NCBI GenBank assembly: GCA_034440575.1
Contig: JAOTOL010001389.1
Location: 399,501 to 463,500, forward strand
DNA: 64,000 bases
Origin: Imbricaverruca yamaguchii
Lineage: Eukaryota > Arthropoda > Thecostraca > Neoverrucidae
Reading direction: 5' to 3'
Positions 12,690-24,114 of this stretch are shown piece after piece. The notes beneath the pieces are model-generated. The model saw only the letters and a list, made by a program, of their open reading frames with translations. It did no database searches and was not told the origin of the DNA. How positions within the stretch are numbered: position 1 is the stretch's first letter; every line of letters begins with the position of its first letter. The translations under genes and the position numbers were made by a program.

Positions 12690-13196
12690 AGCCCCAGTCT
12701 GCCACATCCCCAGTCTGCCACAGCCCCAGTCTGCCGCAGCCCCAGTCTGTCACAGCCACAGTCTGTCACAGCCCCAGTCTGTCACAGCCCCGATCTTCCT
12801 CAGCCCCGGTCTGCCATAGCCCCAGTCTGTCACAGCCCCAGTCTGCCACAGTCCCGGTCTGTCACAGCCCCAGTCTGCCACAGCCCCAGTCTGTCACAGC
12901 CCCGGTCTTCCTCAGCCCCGGTCTGCCACAGCCCCGGTCTGCCACAGCCCCGGTCTGCCACAGCCCCAGTCTGCCACAGCCCCGGTCTGCCACAGCCCCG
13001 GTCTGCAAGCCCCGGTCTGCCACAGCCCCGGTCTGCTAGAGCCCCGGTCTGCCACAGCCCCGGTCTGCTAGAGCCCGTCTGCTAGAGCCCCGGTCTGCCA
13101 CAGCCCCGGTCTGCCACAGCCCCGGTCTGCCACAGCCCCAGTCTGCCACAGCCCCAGTCTGCCACAGCCCTAGTCTGCCACGGCCTCAGTCTGCCG
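12690..13196. repeat. 16-bp minisatellite just upstream of Bok
   Basis: About 30 copies of CCCCGGTCTGCCACAG with variants (CCCCAGTCTGTCACAG). It ends where the GGC-rich tract before the Bok start begins, so copy-number change would alter the promoter-proximal spacing. Confidence 0.9.
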
Positions 13197-13411
13197 CAGG
13201 CGAACCGCGGCCGTCGGCGGTGGCGGCGGCGGTGGTGGCGGCGGTGGCGGCGCGGCGGCGGCCGTGGCGCGGCGGCGGCCGTGGCGCGGCGGCGACCGTG
13301 GCGCGGCGGCGACCGTGGCGCGGCGGCGACCGTCCGCTGCGCGTCAGTGGCCCGTGCGAGCCGACTCGGTGAGGGCAGCGGCGGCAGCGCGCCGCCCGCC
13401 GCCGGCGCACC
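13197..13411 (+). promoter_or_regulatory. CpG- and GGC-rich presumed 5' UTR/promoter of Bok
   Basis: Extremely GC-rich segment directly before the Bok ATG. It begins with (GGC/GGT)n and passes into about five imperfect copies of an 18-bp unit (CCGTGGCGCGGCGGCGAC) at about 13263-13335. No TATA box is seen. Position and composition suggest a CpG-island type promoter or 5' UTR, but the transcription start is not visible. Confidence 0.45.
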
Positions 13412-14081
13412 ATGCCGCACGCCGTCGACACGCCGCCGCTCGACAAGACCGACAGCCTGGAGAGGCTGGACAAGTTCACGTCGCTCGACCACGGCTTCCA
13501 CCAGCGGCAGCCGGCGCGCACCAGCCGCAAGAGCAGCTTCCCGGCGGCGTTCCACGCGACCGTGCAGGAGGTGCGGCCGCGCCGCAAGTCCAGCCACGTG
13601 GTGCCGTCCAGCGACCGGTGCGTCAGCGCGCCGCGCCGCAAGTTCAGCAACGTCAGCGACGTGGTGGCGCGCAAGCTCAGCACCACCATCGGCTGGCGCA
13701 CGCACAACGTGCAGGAGATCGTGCACCAGTCCAAGAGCCTGTGCTCGCAGTACGTGCGCGCGCGCCTCAAGCGCAGCGGCGTGTTCCACCGCAAGCTGGG
13801 CCTGCAGCGACTCAGCTCGCTGGCCAGTCTGCACGGCGGCGCCGAGATCTGCGAGGTGTTCCGCGAGATGGTGCTGATCGGCGTCGAGCTGGAGCGGCTG
13901 CACCCGTCCGTGTACACGAGCATCTCGCGCCAGGTCAACATGGCCATCACGTCGGACAAGACGGTGCGCGGCGTGGTGAGCTCGGTGGCCGTCGACCTGT
14001 TTCGCACCGAGGTCACGTGGGGGCGCATCATCGCACTGTACGCCGTGGCCGGCGGGCTGGCTGTGGAGTGCGTCAAGCTCG
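13412..14081 (+). CDS. Bok: Bok-like Bcl-2 family protein, coding exon 1 (residues 1-223 plus first base of codon 224)
   Basis: First coding exon of an apoptosis regulator of the Bcl-2 family, Bok/Debcl/Buffy group. Family members act at mitochondrial or ER membranes and control outer-membrane permeabilisation. The ATG at 13412 has a favourable context (GCACCATGC) and begins a frame with no stop up to the donor at 14082 (CTCG^GTAAGT). Residues 1-95 are a basic, Ser-rich extension. Residues 102-124 (EIVHQSKSLCSQYVRARLKR and following) match the BH4/alpha-1 helix of Bok. Residues 148-165 hold BH3 (VLIGVELERL, then HPSVY, very Bok-like). Residues 197-220 hold BH1 (FRTEVTWGRIIALYAVAGG). The exon is GC-rich with strongly GC-ending codons, unlike the flanking DNA. 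Without splicing the frame would continue to a stop at about 14182. Antisense open frames of 273 and 313 codons here are composition artefacts. The family assignment is firm; pro- or anti-apoptotic role cannot be read from sequence. Confidence 0.93.
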
Positions 14082-15749
14082 GTAAGTGTCCGCAGGTGTT
14101 GCCGTCGCGCGCTCCGCCGTTGTCCACGTACGTCGGTGGCGTCTGCCGTCGCTGTCGACGCTCGTCATTTGTCGAGGTGTGACCGGCTAGAATGTTAGTG
14201 GCGGTGGTGGCGGTCTGGCGGGAATACTGGTCGGTTTACTTCTGTGGCACCTGTCATCCGTACCGACCAGAGGGAAAGCAATTGTTGCATAGCTGAACTA
14301 AATGCATTCACACCAGAATAAACTTGGAAGGTTTTGCATATTAAAGTCCTAAACCATATCAATAATTTGTAAATAATTTTTGAACACGTGCGTTGCAAGC
14401 AACACACACGTGCACACACAATTTATACTTTTCTAGGACTTATTTTTAGGTAGGTTTTTACCTAACCAAATTGAAAGTCACGGTGCGATAAAGAATAGTG
14501 CATGGTGCAACAAAGAGTGTGCGATAAAAGCGATACCTTAGTTACTTTGCTTTTCACAAGTTACATCACGTAACATTGCTGCTTCGGTACGGTTTGGAAG
14601 GTCTGCCGGACATTGAACTCTATCTATAGTGCACTAGATGCAGATTTGGCCAGCACGGTAAGCAAACGTGTCTTCGTTCCATTTAACATTCCTTCTCCTG
14701 CTCATTGATGGCCTCCAGCTACAGTTCTGTTAGCAGCGGTGAAGCGTACCGATTGACTGGGGGCTGAACGCCACCTTTGAAGTGTTACTGTACATTGGAC
14801 GACGCAGGGTGGATGTGATTTTGCTGTCGCACACGGTGGGGTGCCCCAGGACACCAACACCCCACCCCTATACCCAGGAAATATGTTGTCCGGGGTCATA
14901 TGAAAAGGGTGGAATAAATAAAGCTGATGCACGAACGAAACGAAACACAAAAAGCAACACGAAAACTACAAAACAACACGAACCTAACACGAAAAGCAAT
15001 CTGTAATTTGGCTTAGGCACAAAGAAACACTATGGGACTTGTGCAACCAACCAATTACGCTGCCCTGCAGTATATTTTTATAGCTGGTATCGATTCGTCT
15101 TCCGCGTTGAAGTATGCTCAGTTTGAAATAGGCTAACCATTCCAACTAGCATCGATGTTAGTTGCAGTACGACATATGAGCAGCGAGGTGTATGTCATGT
15201 GCTGTAATGCATGATGGTCAATGGTGTAACATGTGAAGCGGGTACGTGTTAAAATCTCCCACTCTCGTGTTAGAGTTTGAGCAAATATTTCGCTCGGCTT
15301 ATGAAAAAAGTGGCAACGTATCTTAAGAGCAGCCGGGCTCACTTAGGCTTACCGACTACCAATCTGGCGCAATTTACAGACCTTGAAACGTCATAGTTGC
15401 CATGTTACAACGCTGAGTGCTGAAGAGGTGTTGACGAACATATGCTTTGTAAGTAAGGTATTTTATAAGCAGCGGAATTTCATTAACATTGAAGTAAACT
15501 TGACCAAACGCTATTATTCGACGCTATTTTCCTGAAAACAAAACTGCCGTAAAACAGTATTTTGCATACTTACGTACGCTTCTGTTTCCTACTTTTGTCA
15601 ATCCTCCGTACTCCATTCCACTGATAGAAAGTGGCGTAGTTTCGGCAGCTACTCGACTGCCGCCTTACCCAGCCCGATACTCTGCCACCGAGTGAGGCGG
15701 GCTCAGCTCAGCTGTGCACGAAAAACACGTCGGACCTAGTTAGTCGGCC

Positions 15750-15966
15750 CACGTGACCGGGAGTGGCCACCGGCGACGCCCAGACGTACGTCGGCAGGCG
15801 GATTCTTGAAGCCGCTGCGCCCGCCTCGGCAGTGCTTTGGTGACGTCACAGAACAGCCACGTGACCGGGAGTGGCCACCGGCAACGCCCAGACATACGTC
15901 GGCGGCCGGAGTTGCGACGCGGCTCCGACCCGCCTCGGCAGGGTGGTCGTGACGTCACAGAACAGC
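15750..15966. repeat. 108-bp direct duplication carrying E-box and CRE palindromes
   Basis: Copies begin at 15750 and 15858, each starting CACGTGACCGGGAGTGGCCA and ending near TGACGTCACAGAACAGCC. The CRE palindrome lies at 15841 and 15950. The middles have diverged. Within Bok intron 1. Confidence 0.8.
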
Positions 15967-16329
15967 CTAGTGAGTGGGGGCGACGCCACAACGGAGATCC
16001 GGCGCTGCTTTTTGAATGTGCAGGTGGGCTATACTTGAGGATGTGAAGAGCCGTCACAGTGAGGGAGGTTCGTGGTCGCCGCTGTAACTGTGAAGGCAGT
16101 CACACCACAGGTTCGCACCTGCCACGTGAATGCTCACATAGTCGACGCTAAAAGGCAACTCAGTGAATGTTCAAATGGCCCCATGACACAGACCCGTGAA
16201 TGCTGGGGCTGTGCAGCAGTACAACTACGGGTCAGCCTTGCGAATGCGCCGGTGACGTCACTATGCAGCTCCACACTGACACATTGGCACATTGGCACAC
16301 CGTGGTGTCGTCGGCAGCGTGGTTGACCC

Positions 16330-16555
16330 AGGGAGGCAGACGTGTCAACGCGGCTGGTGCACCAAGGTAAACACGTTGTACAACTGACATACCAAGGCGA
16401 CCACATCAATACAACTGGCGCTTCAAGGCGACTGCATCGACGTAGCTGGCGCACCAAGGTGAACGCGTCGCACAACTGGCGCACAAGGCGATTACGTCGA
16501 CACAACAGGCGCACAGAGGCGGACATGTTAGCATAGCTGGCGCACAGTCGGCGCA
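16330..16555. repeat. Degenerate tandem repeat of about 33 bp
   Basis: Recurring GCGCACCAAGGTGAACRCGT and ACAACTGGCG blocks, strongly diverged. Confidence 0.6.
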
Positions 16556-16586
16556 GTTGTTGCATTGTGACGCCTACCCAAACATA

Positions 16587-16666
16587 ATCTAACGTAACCT
16601 TATCCAAAATCGAACATATGCTAACCTAACCTAACCTGTCCCAAACCTAACCTAACCTAACCTACC
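16587..16666. repeat. Interstitial telomere-like (CCTAA)n tract
   Basis: About eight good CCTAA units in two blocks (16621-16636 and 16645-16664) with degenerate flanks. TTAGG is the ancestral arthropod telomere repeat, which supports the taxonomic guess. Confidence 0.75.
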
Positions 16667-17272
16667 CGGATCAATCAGCACAGCCCAATACAAAACCTTA
16701 CGATCTGCCAGCCATTGTTGGCGCATGTATTGGCGAATCGTGGTGGATATTTAACCCAATTTGCGCACCCCACCGCTCATCAGGTACCGCAGCTGAAACT
16801 ACACATGTCGCATGTAGCGGAGTTCTCAGTCTTCAACCGGACCGATGAGTTTGCGAACTGTAAGTTTGAGACAGTAGTGGTCATCTCAAAACTCGGCAGT
16901 CGTCCTATATCTCCTTCTCCCAGCACTCGCTGGATGTAAAGGACAGGTAGTACAATTTGAGGCATGTGAGGAATTGTGGCTGTGTCGTACGACGCACACG
17001 AAAAGTGCGCCTGAGCTCCGCCGTCGGCACCAATGTCCTGTTTACAGCCTCATTGCCAAGGCGGCCCAGGTGCCGTAAGCGGCGTACGCGGCGCGTTGTG
17101 GGCGGCACAACACCTGTTGAGAACAGTTGATACGCTCCTAACGGTTAACTTTATCAGATGCGAAGAGAAAACGGCGCGGTATGAGCGTTTTTGCCCTCTG
17201 GCCGGGGTTTCTTGGTCTTGATTAGATCTAATGATCACTTCTTTGTCGGGCTGTCAGCCAGATATCGTCGCC

Positions 17273-17364
17273 GGACGCAGTTGGCAAAAAGGCAAGGTCC
17301 AGTCTCGAGCCGCTGTTGGTCCAGACGCAGTTGGCAAAAAGGCAAGGTCCAGTCTCGAGCCGCT
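17273..17364. repeat. Recent 50-bp tandem duplication
   Basis: Two copies starting GACGCAGTTGGCAAAAAGGC at 17273 and 17323, identical over the 42 bases ending GAGCCGCTG. Confidence 0.92.
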
Positions 17365-17973
17365 GATTAATGGCCCGATCTGCGAGCGGCGATATCGCCT
17401 TTCCACATGGCCGCTGAGAAAACATAAAATTGCGCTGCGGTGCATCCAAGTGCCATGACTTGCTGATCCTAGCACATTGAGGCAAATGTGATGCTCGATG
17501 GCGCCATAAATATTCTGGCATCACAGAGACCGCCAGTGACAGCTGGGAGCGGCAGGGATGTGACAGCATTTGCATGATATCGAGCGGTTAGATCTTCCGA
17601 GTCCACGAAACCATGACAGGATGTGAACATTACGAACCTGATACATAGTTGGGGAGGTTTATGTCCCTGTGTGTGGATTTGTCCGATCTAAACATTGCTA
17701 AAATGTGCTCACTAATACCAACGTTACCGCAGAGTTTTGATATATATGGGCTAATCCATATTTCAGAAATGTTTAGTACATTGCGGGAGCTCCCTTAATG
17801 GGTAAGTAGATCCTTTTGGATATCATTTCTACCATTTGAAGTTTCAAGGAGCGAGGTTTGGAATGAGCCTTTTCTCTCCACTATTGTTGCGTTGGTAGTA
17901 TCTGTTGGGCATTTTTTAAACTAACTTCTCTTTGTGAAAAAAATATTTACCTTTTTTTCAGGACTTTCCGATC

Positions 17974-17992
17974 TATATATATATATATATAC

Positions 17993-18061
<69 letters not shown>
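17974..18061. repeat. (TA)n microsatellite
   Basis: About 88 bp of TA with one ACG interruption. Confidence 0.97.
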
Positions 18062-18064
<3 letters not shown>

Positions 18065-20036
18065 TTCGTGAATTACTTTGGCTTCACCATTAACATAATT
18101 ATGAACTCTGTGCGATGCCCCACCCACTTGTAATCAGCATTGTTCCCAGCATGAATAAAGCCGGTAGGAGTCGGCTCTTCGCCAGCCTTATCCGAGGCGT
18201 TAGAATGCCATCATAAATCCCTGCGCGATCTCAGGCGTTCTGACCAAGCCCCCCCCTCCCCATTGAGTCCAGACTCCTGAAGAACCGTGCAGCATGTTGA
18301 ATCTCCCCGCTGACACTCAGAAGGATGAGAAGCATCATTGGGGACAGGAAACCATGTATGGATATTGAATAAGTTAAATATTGTGGTTGACCAGACGTTC
18401 GAGAGGTACAATAATTATGACGCAACATATCTTCTGGGAGCGTCCACAACTGGGTGGAGTGGAGTGGCATGTGGAAACACCGCATGGGTCCCATGGACTC
18501 GGCGATACTTTGCGATTCTTGGAGGTAAATGAACGCTGGAGCTTATGAATGCTCAATTTGTGTCCAGCTTTGGAGGTTGTTATTGTTGGAGGCTGTGATT
18601 CTTGGACTCCATGATCGCAGGTTATCTAGGAAATGTTGGGCGCTATTTCGACTTTGGGACGTTATGGTCATTGGAGGTTGTTAACTTTAACAGTTATGAA
18701 GTTTAGAAGCAAGTGAACCGTGGCTATCATGGCACGGCCCTGGTCTGACAGCGGTGGCTGTCTCCGTAAAAGTGTGTGACATGTCAGGCGCAGTATCGAC
18801 CGTCTGTCAGACCCCCCCCCAGCCACCGACAGCAAGCCAGCATACCTGACGCGAGCTCCCCGTCTCTCCGGAGAGACCATGCAGCCCATATGGCGGTGCC
18901 GATGGGTGCCGCCGGGTGCACACAAATGACCACTTCTGGGGCCTCCCTCCGACGTGAGCAAACATGATAATGCTTAGCGTGGTCCATTTATTCCCGGCTT
19001 GCACAATGCACTATGCACATCACAGGATTGAGTATGCCGCAGGAGATGTAGTGCTAAATGGAAAAATGGGCTTAACTAAACATCGTCACATACCACGCAA
19101 AGTATTTCGTGCGCTCACCAACGCCATGCTTGTTGAAAAATGAAGATGTGCGCACCATTTGTTTGCATACGAGACATCCATCAATTAATCTCGAGAGCGG
19201 CACTGCAAATCGTACAGAGAAACTCGGTGTTATACTCGCCAATAGCCGACGCGCGTACTTGGGCTGTGCGATGTGCACACATCCAGCACACCACTGAATG
19301 GCACACAGCCTGTAGTTGAGCCACATACTTAGAGCACGCCACACTGCTCAGTCGACTGATGGCAGGCTATTGAATCTGACACACAGAGGGCCGAGCCGAA
19401 TGCGACAAGCTCCTGATCACAGCGCTGTGTCCGACTGTGCTGTGCTGTGTTATGAGCTGTGCTGTGTTATACTAGCAGGGTACAAAGTGGCTTCAGTTGT
19501 CATAATCCACACGTGTAATCATTTGCTATGCTGTGTTCGTGGTGTACAGTTGAACACGGTATGTGGCTGGTGGCTCACTCGCTTAATTCAGATATTCACG
19601 ATATTAGATATTCACAGTTCCCGACGCTATTCACGGTGTGGGCTCGATCCAAAGACTGATTCGTATTGGGCCGTAGCCTGGGATTGTTTAGGAAGTGGCT
19701 GTCGGACCTGGTCGCTTAGAGTGGTCTTTAGAGCATACATCACTTTTTCCAGAGATTCCCTGGTTTCCTATTCCAAGATTAAAGCATGCGAACGTATAGC
19801 GTTGGCCGGGCTGGACAATACCATCGCTGACATTTTTGCTCGGTAAGAAATAATTTTAGCGAAAAATACCGAAGTTCTGAAATAGTTATAGTTCGAGTGT
19901 TTTGTGTGTGTGTGGGGGGGGAAGGAACTTAACGATAACAGTTTTCATCCTTATCGTAGCCGACACAATGGAATCTGGACTTGTCACCCAATCGACACGC
20001 TTCAGCTTTCCGCAAATATTAACACATTTCGGCGTG

Positions 20037-20277
20037 GTGTCAGGACGCTAACGCAGCCCAGGTAACCGAGCACCTCCCCGTTCGATTGCCAGTCGAACCT
20101 GGTCATCCAGAATCATGGGCGTCATGTGGGACTCGAACCCACACTCCGCAACAGCCGGTTTGCCACTCCAAAGTCAAGTCCTTCCAACCTGGAACCAGCT
20201 ATTTGGGACTGGGACGCTACCTACGGAACACCCACGACACTTTTCGCTTCTCTTGTCAGGGTGCTAACGCGGCTTCC
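20037..20277 (-). repeat. Possible tRNA-derived SINE remnant
   Basis: On the minus strand, GTGGGTTCGAGTCCCAC (20126-20142) forms a perfect T-arm with a B-box core, preceded by TGGCAAACCGGC as an A-box candidate at a somewhat short spacing. Related GCTAACGC motifs occur at about 20047 and 20266. No full tRNA cloverleaf can be drawn, so this is not a tRNA gene. Confidence 0.35.
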
Positions 20278-21514
20278 TTCTTTACTGAAGGAAGACGCGT
20301 ACTTGCAGTCCATCTTGCAATTCATGCCTTCGCTCAGCCAGTCATTGAAACGTCCGACCCGGGATGGGGGAATAGGCGAAGATGTCGCAAATGCCTTCAT
20401 GCCAACATTTCAGTTAAATTATTACTCCCATGTTCTGTACTGTGAGGAAATCATCCGGTGATTCCATAAGGCAAAATGCAGGAATTTTCCATCCACCAGT
20501 TTTAGACTTATCTCGCTGGCGTTATTCTTGAAATAAAGAAATGCTTCAATGCTGTTGGAAATATATGCAAGCGTGAGAAACTCGATGCAATGTGCTGGCT
20601 ACATACATTCAACTATATGTAAATACTTATTACATTACTGGCCAGTCGCTACATGCGAAAGCTCGGTCGTTGAAAAGCACCTGCAAATTAAAGTAAAGGA
20701 AAAACATTATGCCGGTACTATTCGGTTTCACCAGGCGCCAACGACACATGCCAGGGCAGCTGTGGTTCGTACATACCGCGCCCAGCCCGTCCCCCAAGTG
20801 GAAGCCCTTTGGGATGCACCAGCTCACAGCCCGGTGTCTTCCTTTGTGGTCGCGTGCACGGGTGCCACGCACTCCGGCGCTTGTGGTAGCTTTATTATTC
20901 CGGCCGTATGTTGTCGAGATGGACGACAATGTTCAGATGAATGCCAAGCATCCCAGTTGGCCTTAATTGCTCGTCAGACATTTACTGACTTTTGATCGGC
21001 GTTCCGATTGCTCAGGCGACGGTTTTAGTGGCGGCTGTCGCACCGTGTTTGTATGTTTTTGTAAACAGTCCCGTTGTTTTATCACAAAACGGTCATCAGC
21101 GACCGAAGCTTGCGTGCCTGGGATTATATGTTACTTGACTGCTTCCAAAGAGCGTGATTTCTAAGTACCCTAAAACGCACGAAAGTATATTTTATTCCGT
21201 CCATAAACTATCACAAGTACAGCATTCATGTCGCTCTGCCATTACCATTACGACTTTCATGTGGAGGCGTATTCATGGCACTCGTGAACTCATGTATGAA
21301 ACACCGATTCAACACTCATCACTGCGTCTCTTACCGCCGCTCCTGTACGGTGAGGTGGTGACGTCACACCTGGTGGAAAGTCACCAATCGCAAAATCTCA
21401 TTTGTCCTACACGACCAGGGAAGACACGCGCGCCGGCTTCACTCCGGCCGACTTCACAGAGCCCGTGTGAAGTTTCTTCGCGTGGGTGTGATCGCGTGGT
21501 TCAGGGCGGCGCGG

Positions 21515-22105
21515 TGTGTGCAGAGTATCACCAGATCTTGTCGCTGACGTGTGCGGAGGATCACCGGATCCTGTCGCTGACGTGTGCGGAGGATCACCAG
21601 ATCCTGTCGCTGACGTGTGCAGAGGATCACCAGATCCTGTCGTTGACGTGTGCGGAGGATCACCGGATCCTGTCGCTGACGTGTGCAGAGGATCACCGAT
21701 CCTGTCGCTGACTGTGCGGTGTATCACCAGATCTGTGCTGACGTGCAGTATCACCAGATCCTGTCCTGACGTGTGCAGAGATCACCAGATCCTGTCGTTG
21801 ACGTGTGCGGAGGATCACCGGATCCTGTCGCTGACGTGTGCAGAGTATCACCAGATCCTGTCACTGACGTGTGCAGAGTATCACCAGATCCTGTCGCTTA
21901 CGTGTGCAGAGGATCACCAGATCCTGTCGCTGACGTGTGCAGAGGATCACCCGATCCTGTCGCTGACGTGTGCGGTGTATCACCAGATCCTGTCGCTGAC
22001 GTGTGCGGAGGATCACCAGATCCTGTCGCTGACGTGTGCAGAGGATTACCAGATCCTGTCGCTGACGTGTGCGGAGGATCACCGGATCCTGTCGCTGACC
22101 TGCCC
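21515..22105. repeat. 33-bp minisatellite, about 17 copies
   Basis: The unit contains GTGTGCGGAGGATCACCAGA and TCCTGTCGCTGAC. The length is a multiple of three, so ORFs of up to 202 codons persist on both strands (repeating AEDHQILSLTC in one frame). Several frames are open at once and there is a break at about 21700-21770, which argues against coding. Confidence 0.93.
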
Positions 22106-22125
22106 GAGCAGGGCTGGGCAGTAAT

Positions 22126-22320
22126 GTGTTGATTCCGCCAGTCGCTTGTGTGTAGACTCGCTAGTAATGTGTTGATTCCGCCAGTCGCTTGTGTGTAGAC
22201 GGTGCGCATGTTCCGCCAGTCGCTTGTGTGTAGACTGTTCCGCCAGTCGCTTGTGTGTAGACGGTGCGCATGTTCCGCCAGTCGCTTGTGTGTAGACGGT
22301 GCGCATGTTCCGCCACCTGC
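22126..22320. repeat. 24-37 bp tandem repeat
   Basis: Recurring TTCCGCCAGTCGCTTGTGTG and TAGAC with variable spacers such as GGTGCGCATG. It directly follows the 33-bp array. Confidence 0.9.
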
Positions 22321-22329
22321 CGGTCTCTG

Positions 22330-22720
22330 GTGGAAGATAGATGGATTGTCATCTTCTGTGTCGAGAAACTGAACTACTCTGATATCCTTGTAACAGGAAG
22401 TCGGATGATTCTATCATCCCATGTATCGGGAGACTGGGTGATTCTGTCATCTCCTGTGTTGAGAGACTGGATGATTCTGTGTCATTATCTGTGTCAGGAG
22501 GCTAGATGGTTCTGCCATATCCTGTGTCGGAAGGATGATGATTCTGTCATCTATGCGGAGCGGCTGGATGGTTCTGCCATCTACTGTGTCTGGAAACTGG
22601 ATGATTCTGTCATTCCCTGTACCGACAAAATGTATGATTCTGGCAAGCCCTATGTGGAGAAGTCAGATGATTCTTCCCTTTCCTTCGTTCGGTGGTTTAT
22701 GGTTCTGTCGCCAGCCCATC
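22330..22720. repeat. Diverged tandem repeat of about 35 bp
   Basis: Recurring GATGATTCTGTCATC and CTGTGTCGGGAGACTG variants, more decayed than the two arrays before it. Confidence 0.7.
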
Positions 22721-23201
22721 TCAGGAGTGAAGAGAATGGCTATGCGTTGCCGGCCGCCTTTCAGGGAGATGAAAGAAATGAAAACTTGTAGACTTGAACT
22801 TTATTCAGGCATCCGGCTCCACCCGCCCGGGAGCTGCCAATCGAGCATCACAAGTCTGCTGCAGATGGTGGACTTCAGCAATTTTACTGGAGCTCGTTCG
22901 GTCAGTTGTGGACTCGTGTTGTCAGTTCGGCCTCCGAATTCAATACTGAGAGTTTGAATCCTACCGATGTCCTACGTTTGGTTGCGACTGTCGACGTTTC
23001 GATAATGGAAGGGCATCCTCATTGTCAACAAAAGTGAATATATCCGTGCAGTTTAAACCGCCGACCCACCAATGTCGTGCCGGCTGCTGTAACTTGCGGC
23101 GTAATTTGATCTGGTTGATGCCACTGTTGCAGCTGATGCCATGTGGAACAGCTGCATAACTCACTGTAAGGTGGGAACTACTGGCCCAGTACAGCATCAC
23201 G

Positions 23202-23230
23202 GTAGTGCCTTCCACCCGTGAAGGCACTAC
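23202..23230. other. Perfect 11-bp hairpin
   Basis: GTAGTGCCTTC, loop CACCCGT, GAAGGCACTAC. No T-run follows and there is no coding context, so a bacterial-type terminator is irrelevant here. Confidence 0.6.
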
Positions 23231-23849
23231 ACGAGTGTCTAAGGCCAGCGCTAGGATTGCTAAGGGCAGTTTCTAAGGTCAGCGTCACGTCTAAGGCCAG
23301 CGTGAGGATCGCTATCTATTTCATTGCACGCATTTTGTAAGCATGCATTCGCACGGGAATGACATGGCGGCTACTTGTGTTTTTGGTGTTTTATTGCTTT
23401 TAGTGTTTTCTTAGTGTTTTTAGTGCTTTAATGTTAGTGCTTTTCTTTTTTTTTCTTTTTTTAAATACTGACAGACTACAAGACGTAGTGACGATTGGGG
23501 CTCCTGCTGCCCACAAAGTCTCGCTGAACATTGAGCAGAGACTTACATGCCCGAGCCGTATAAGGGCATTGCTAGAACATCAGCACGCATTGGGAAGCAT
23601 TGGGGAATGTGCCCCTATAGAAAGGTCACGCCTTTGGTCCGGAAAAGGCACCCCTTCAAGAAGGTTCCAGTGCGCCCCCCCCCACACACACACCCGGCAA
23701 AATGTTCAGACAAAGTCGCAACCTGTGGAGAAAGAAGTGCACTTGTGAGACGAAAAGGCACTCATTCGGTATGCTCGAGTGTACCCCCTTCTTCCTCCCC
23801 ACTGATCTAATTTTTCCGCTGATGGCGCCCTCCGAGGAAATGTGCCCCT

Positions 23850-23876
23850 CGCATGATAATTTCTGGATCCGCCCAT
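23850..23876. mobile_element. Solitary GGCGGATCCAG-type terminus
   Basis: The sequence TTTCTGGATCCGCCCATG is the right-end terminal motif seen in the 44036-44282 MITE. I could not find a matching left end upstream, so this is either a truncated copy or a chance match. Confidence 0.3.
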
Positions 23877-24114
23877 GATATTACTGAACTCGATACAGTG
23901 AGGTTACCATGGAGATTATGCATCACACCATGATCATCCATACAGCATGATTTCACCACCATCCAGCGGGCACTCCAGTCATCCGCATCATTCTGAGACT
24001 GTCCTGAGTGTGACGGATGTGACGTGGTACTGTGACGACTGTGGTATCGTAGTTGACTGATTGGTCATTGAAGCCTATCATTGGACGTATTGACAGCAAG
24101 ATCACACGGTTTCC

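Noticed and set aside
13082..14127. Antisense ORFs of 273 and 313 codons opposite Bok exon 1
   Set aside because: Mirror effect of GC-ending codons in a GC-rich exon; the plus strand has clear Bcl-2 family motifs.
14082..14182. Continuation of the Bok frame past 14081 to a stop at 14182
   Set aside because: A consensus GTAAGT donor and the precise phase match to the BH2 exon show this is intron; at most a rare read-through form.
20126..20142. tRNA gene on the minus strand
   Set aside because: Only the T-arm is convincing; no full cloverleaf or matching acceptor stem, so kept only as a SINE-like remnant.
21515..22105. 33-bp repeat as a possible CRISPR array or repeat protein
   Set aside because: Units are contiguous with no unique spacers, the genome is eukaryotic, and both strands are open, so neither reading is supported.
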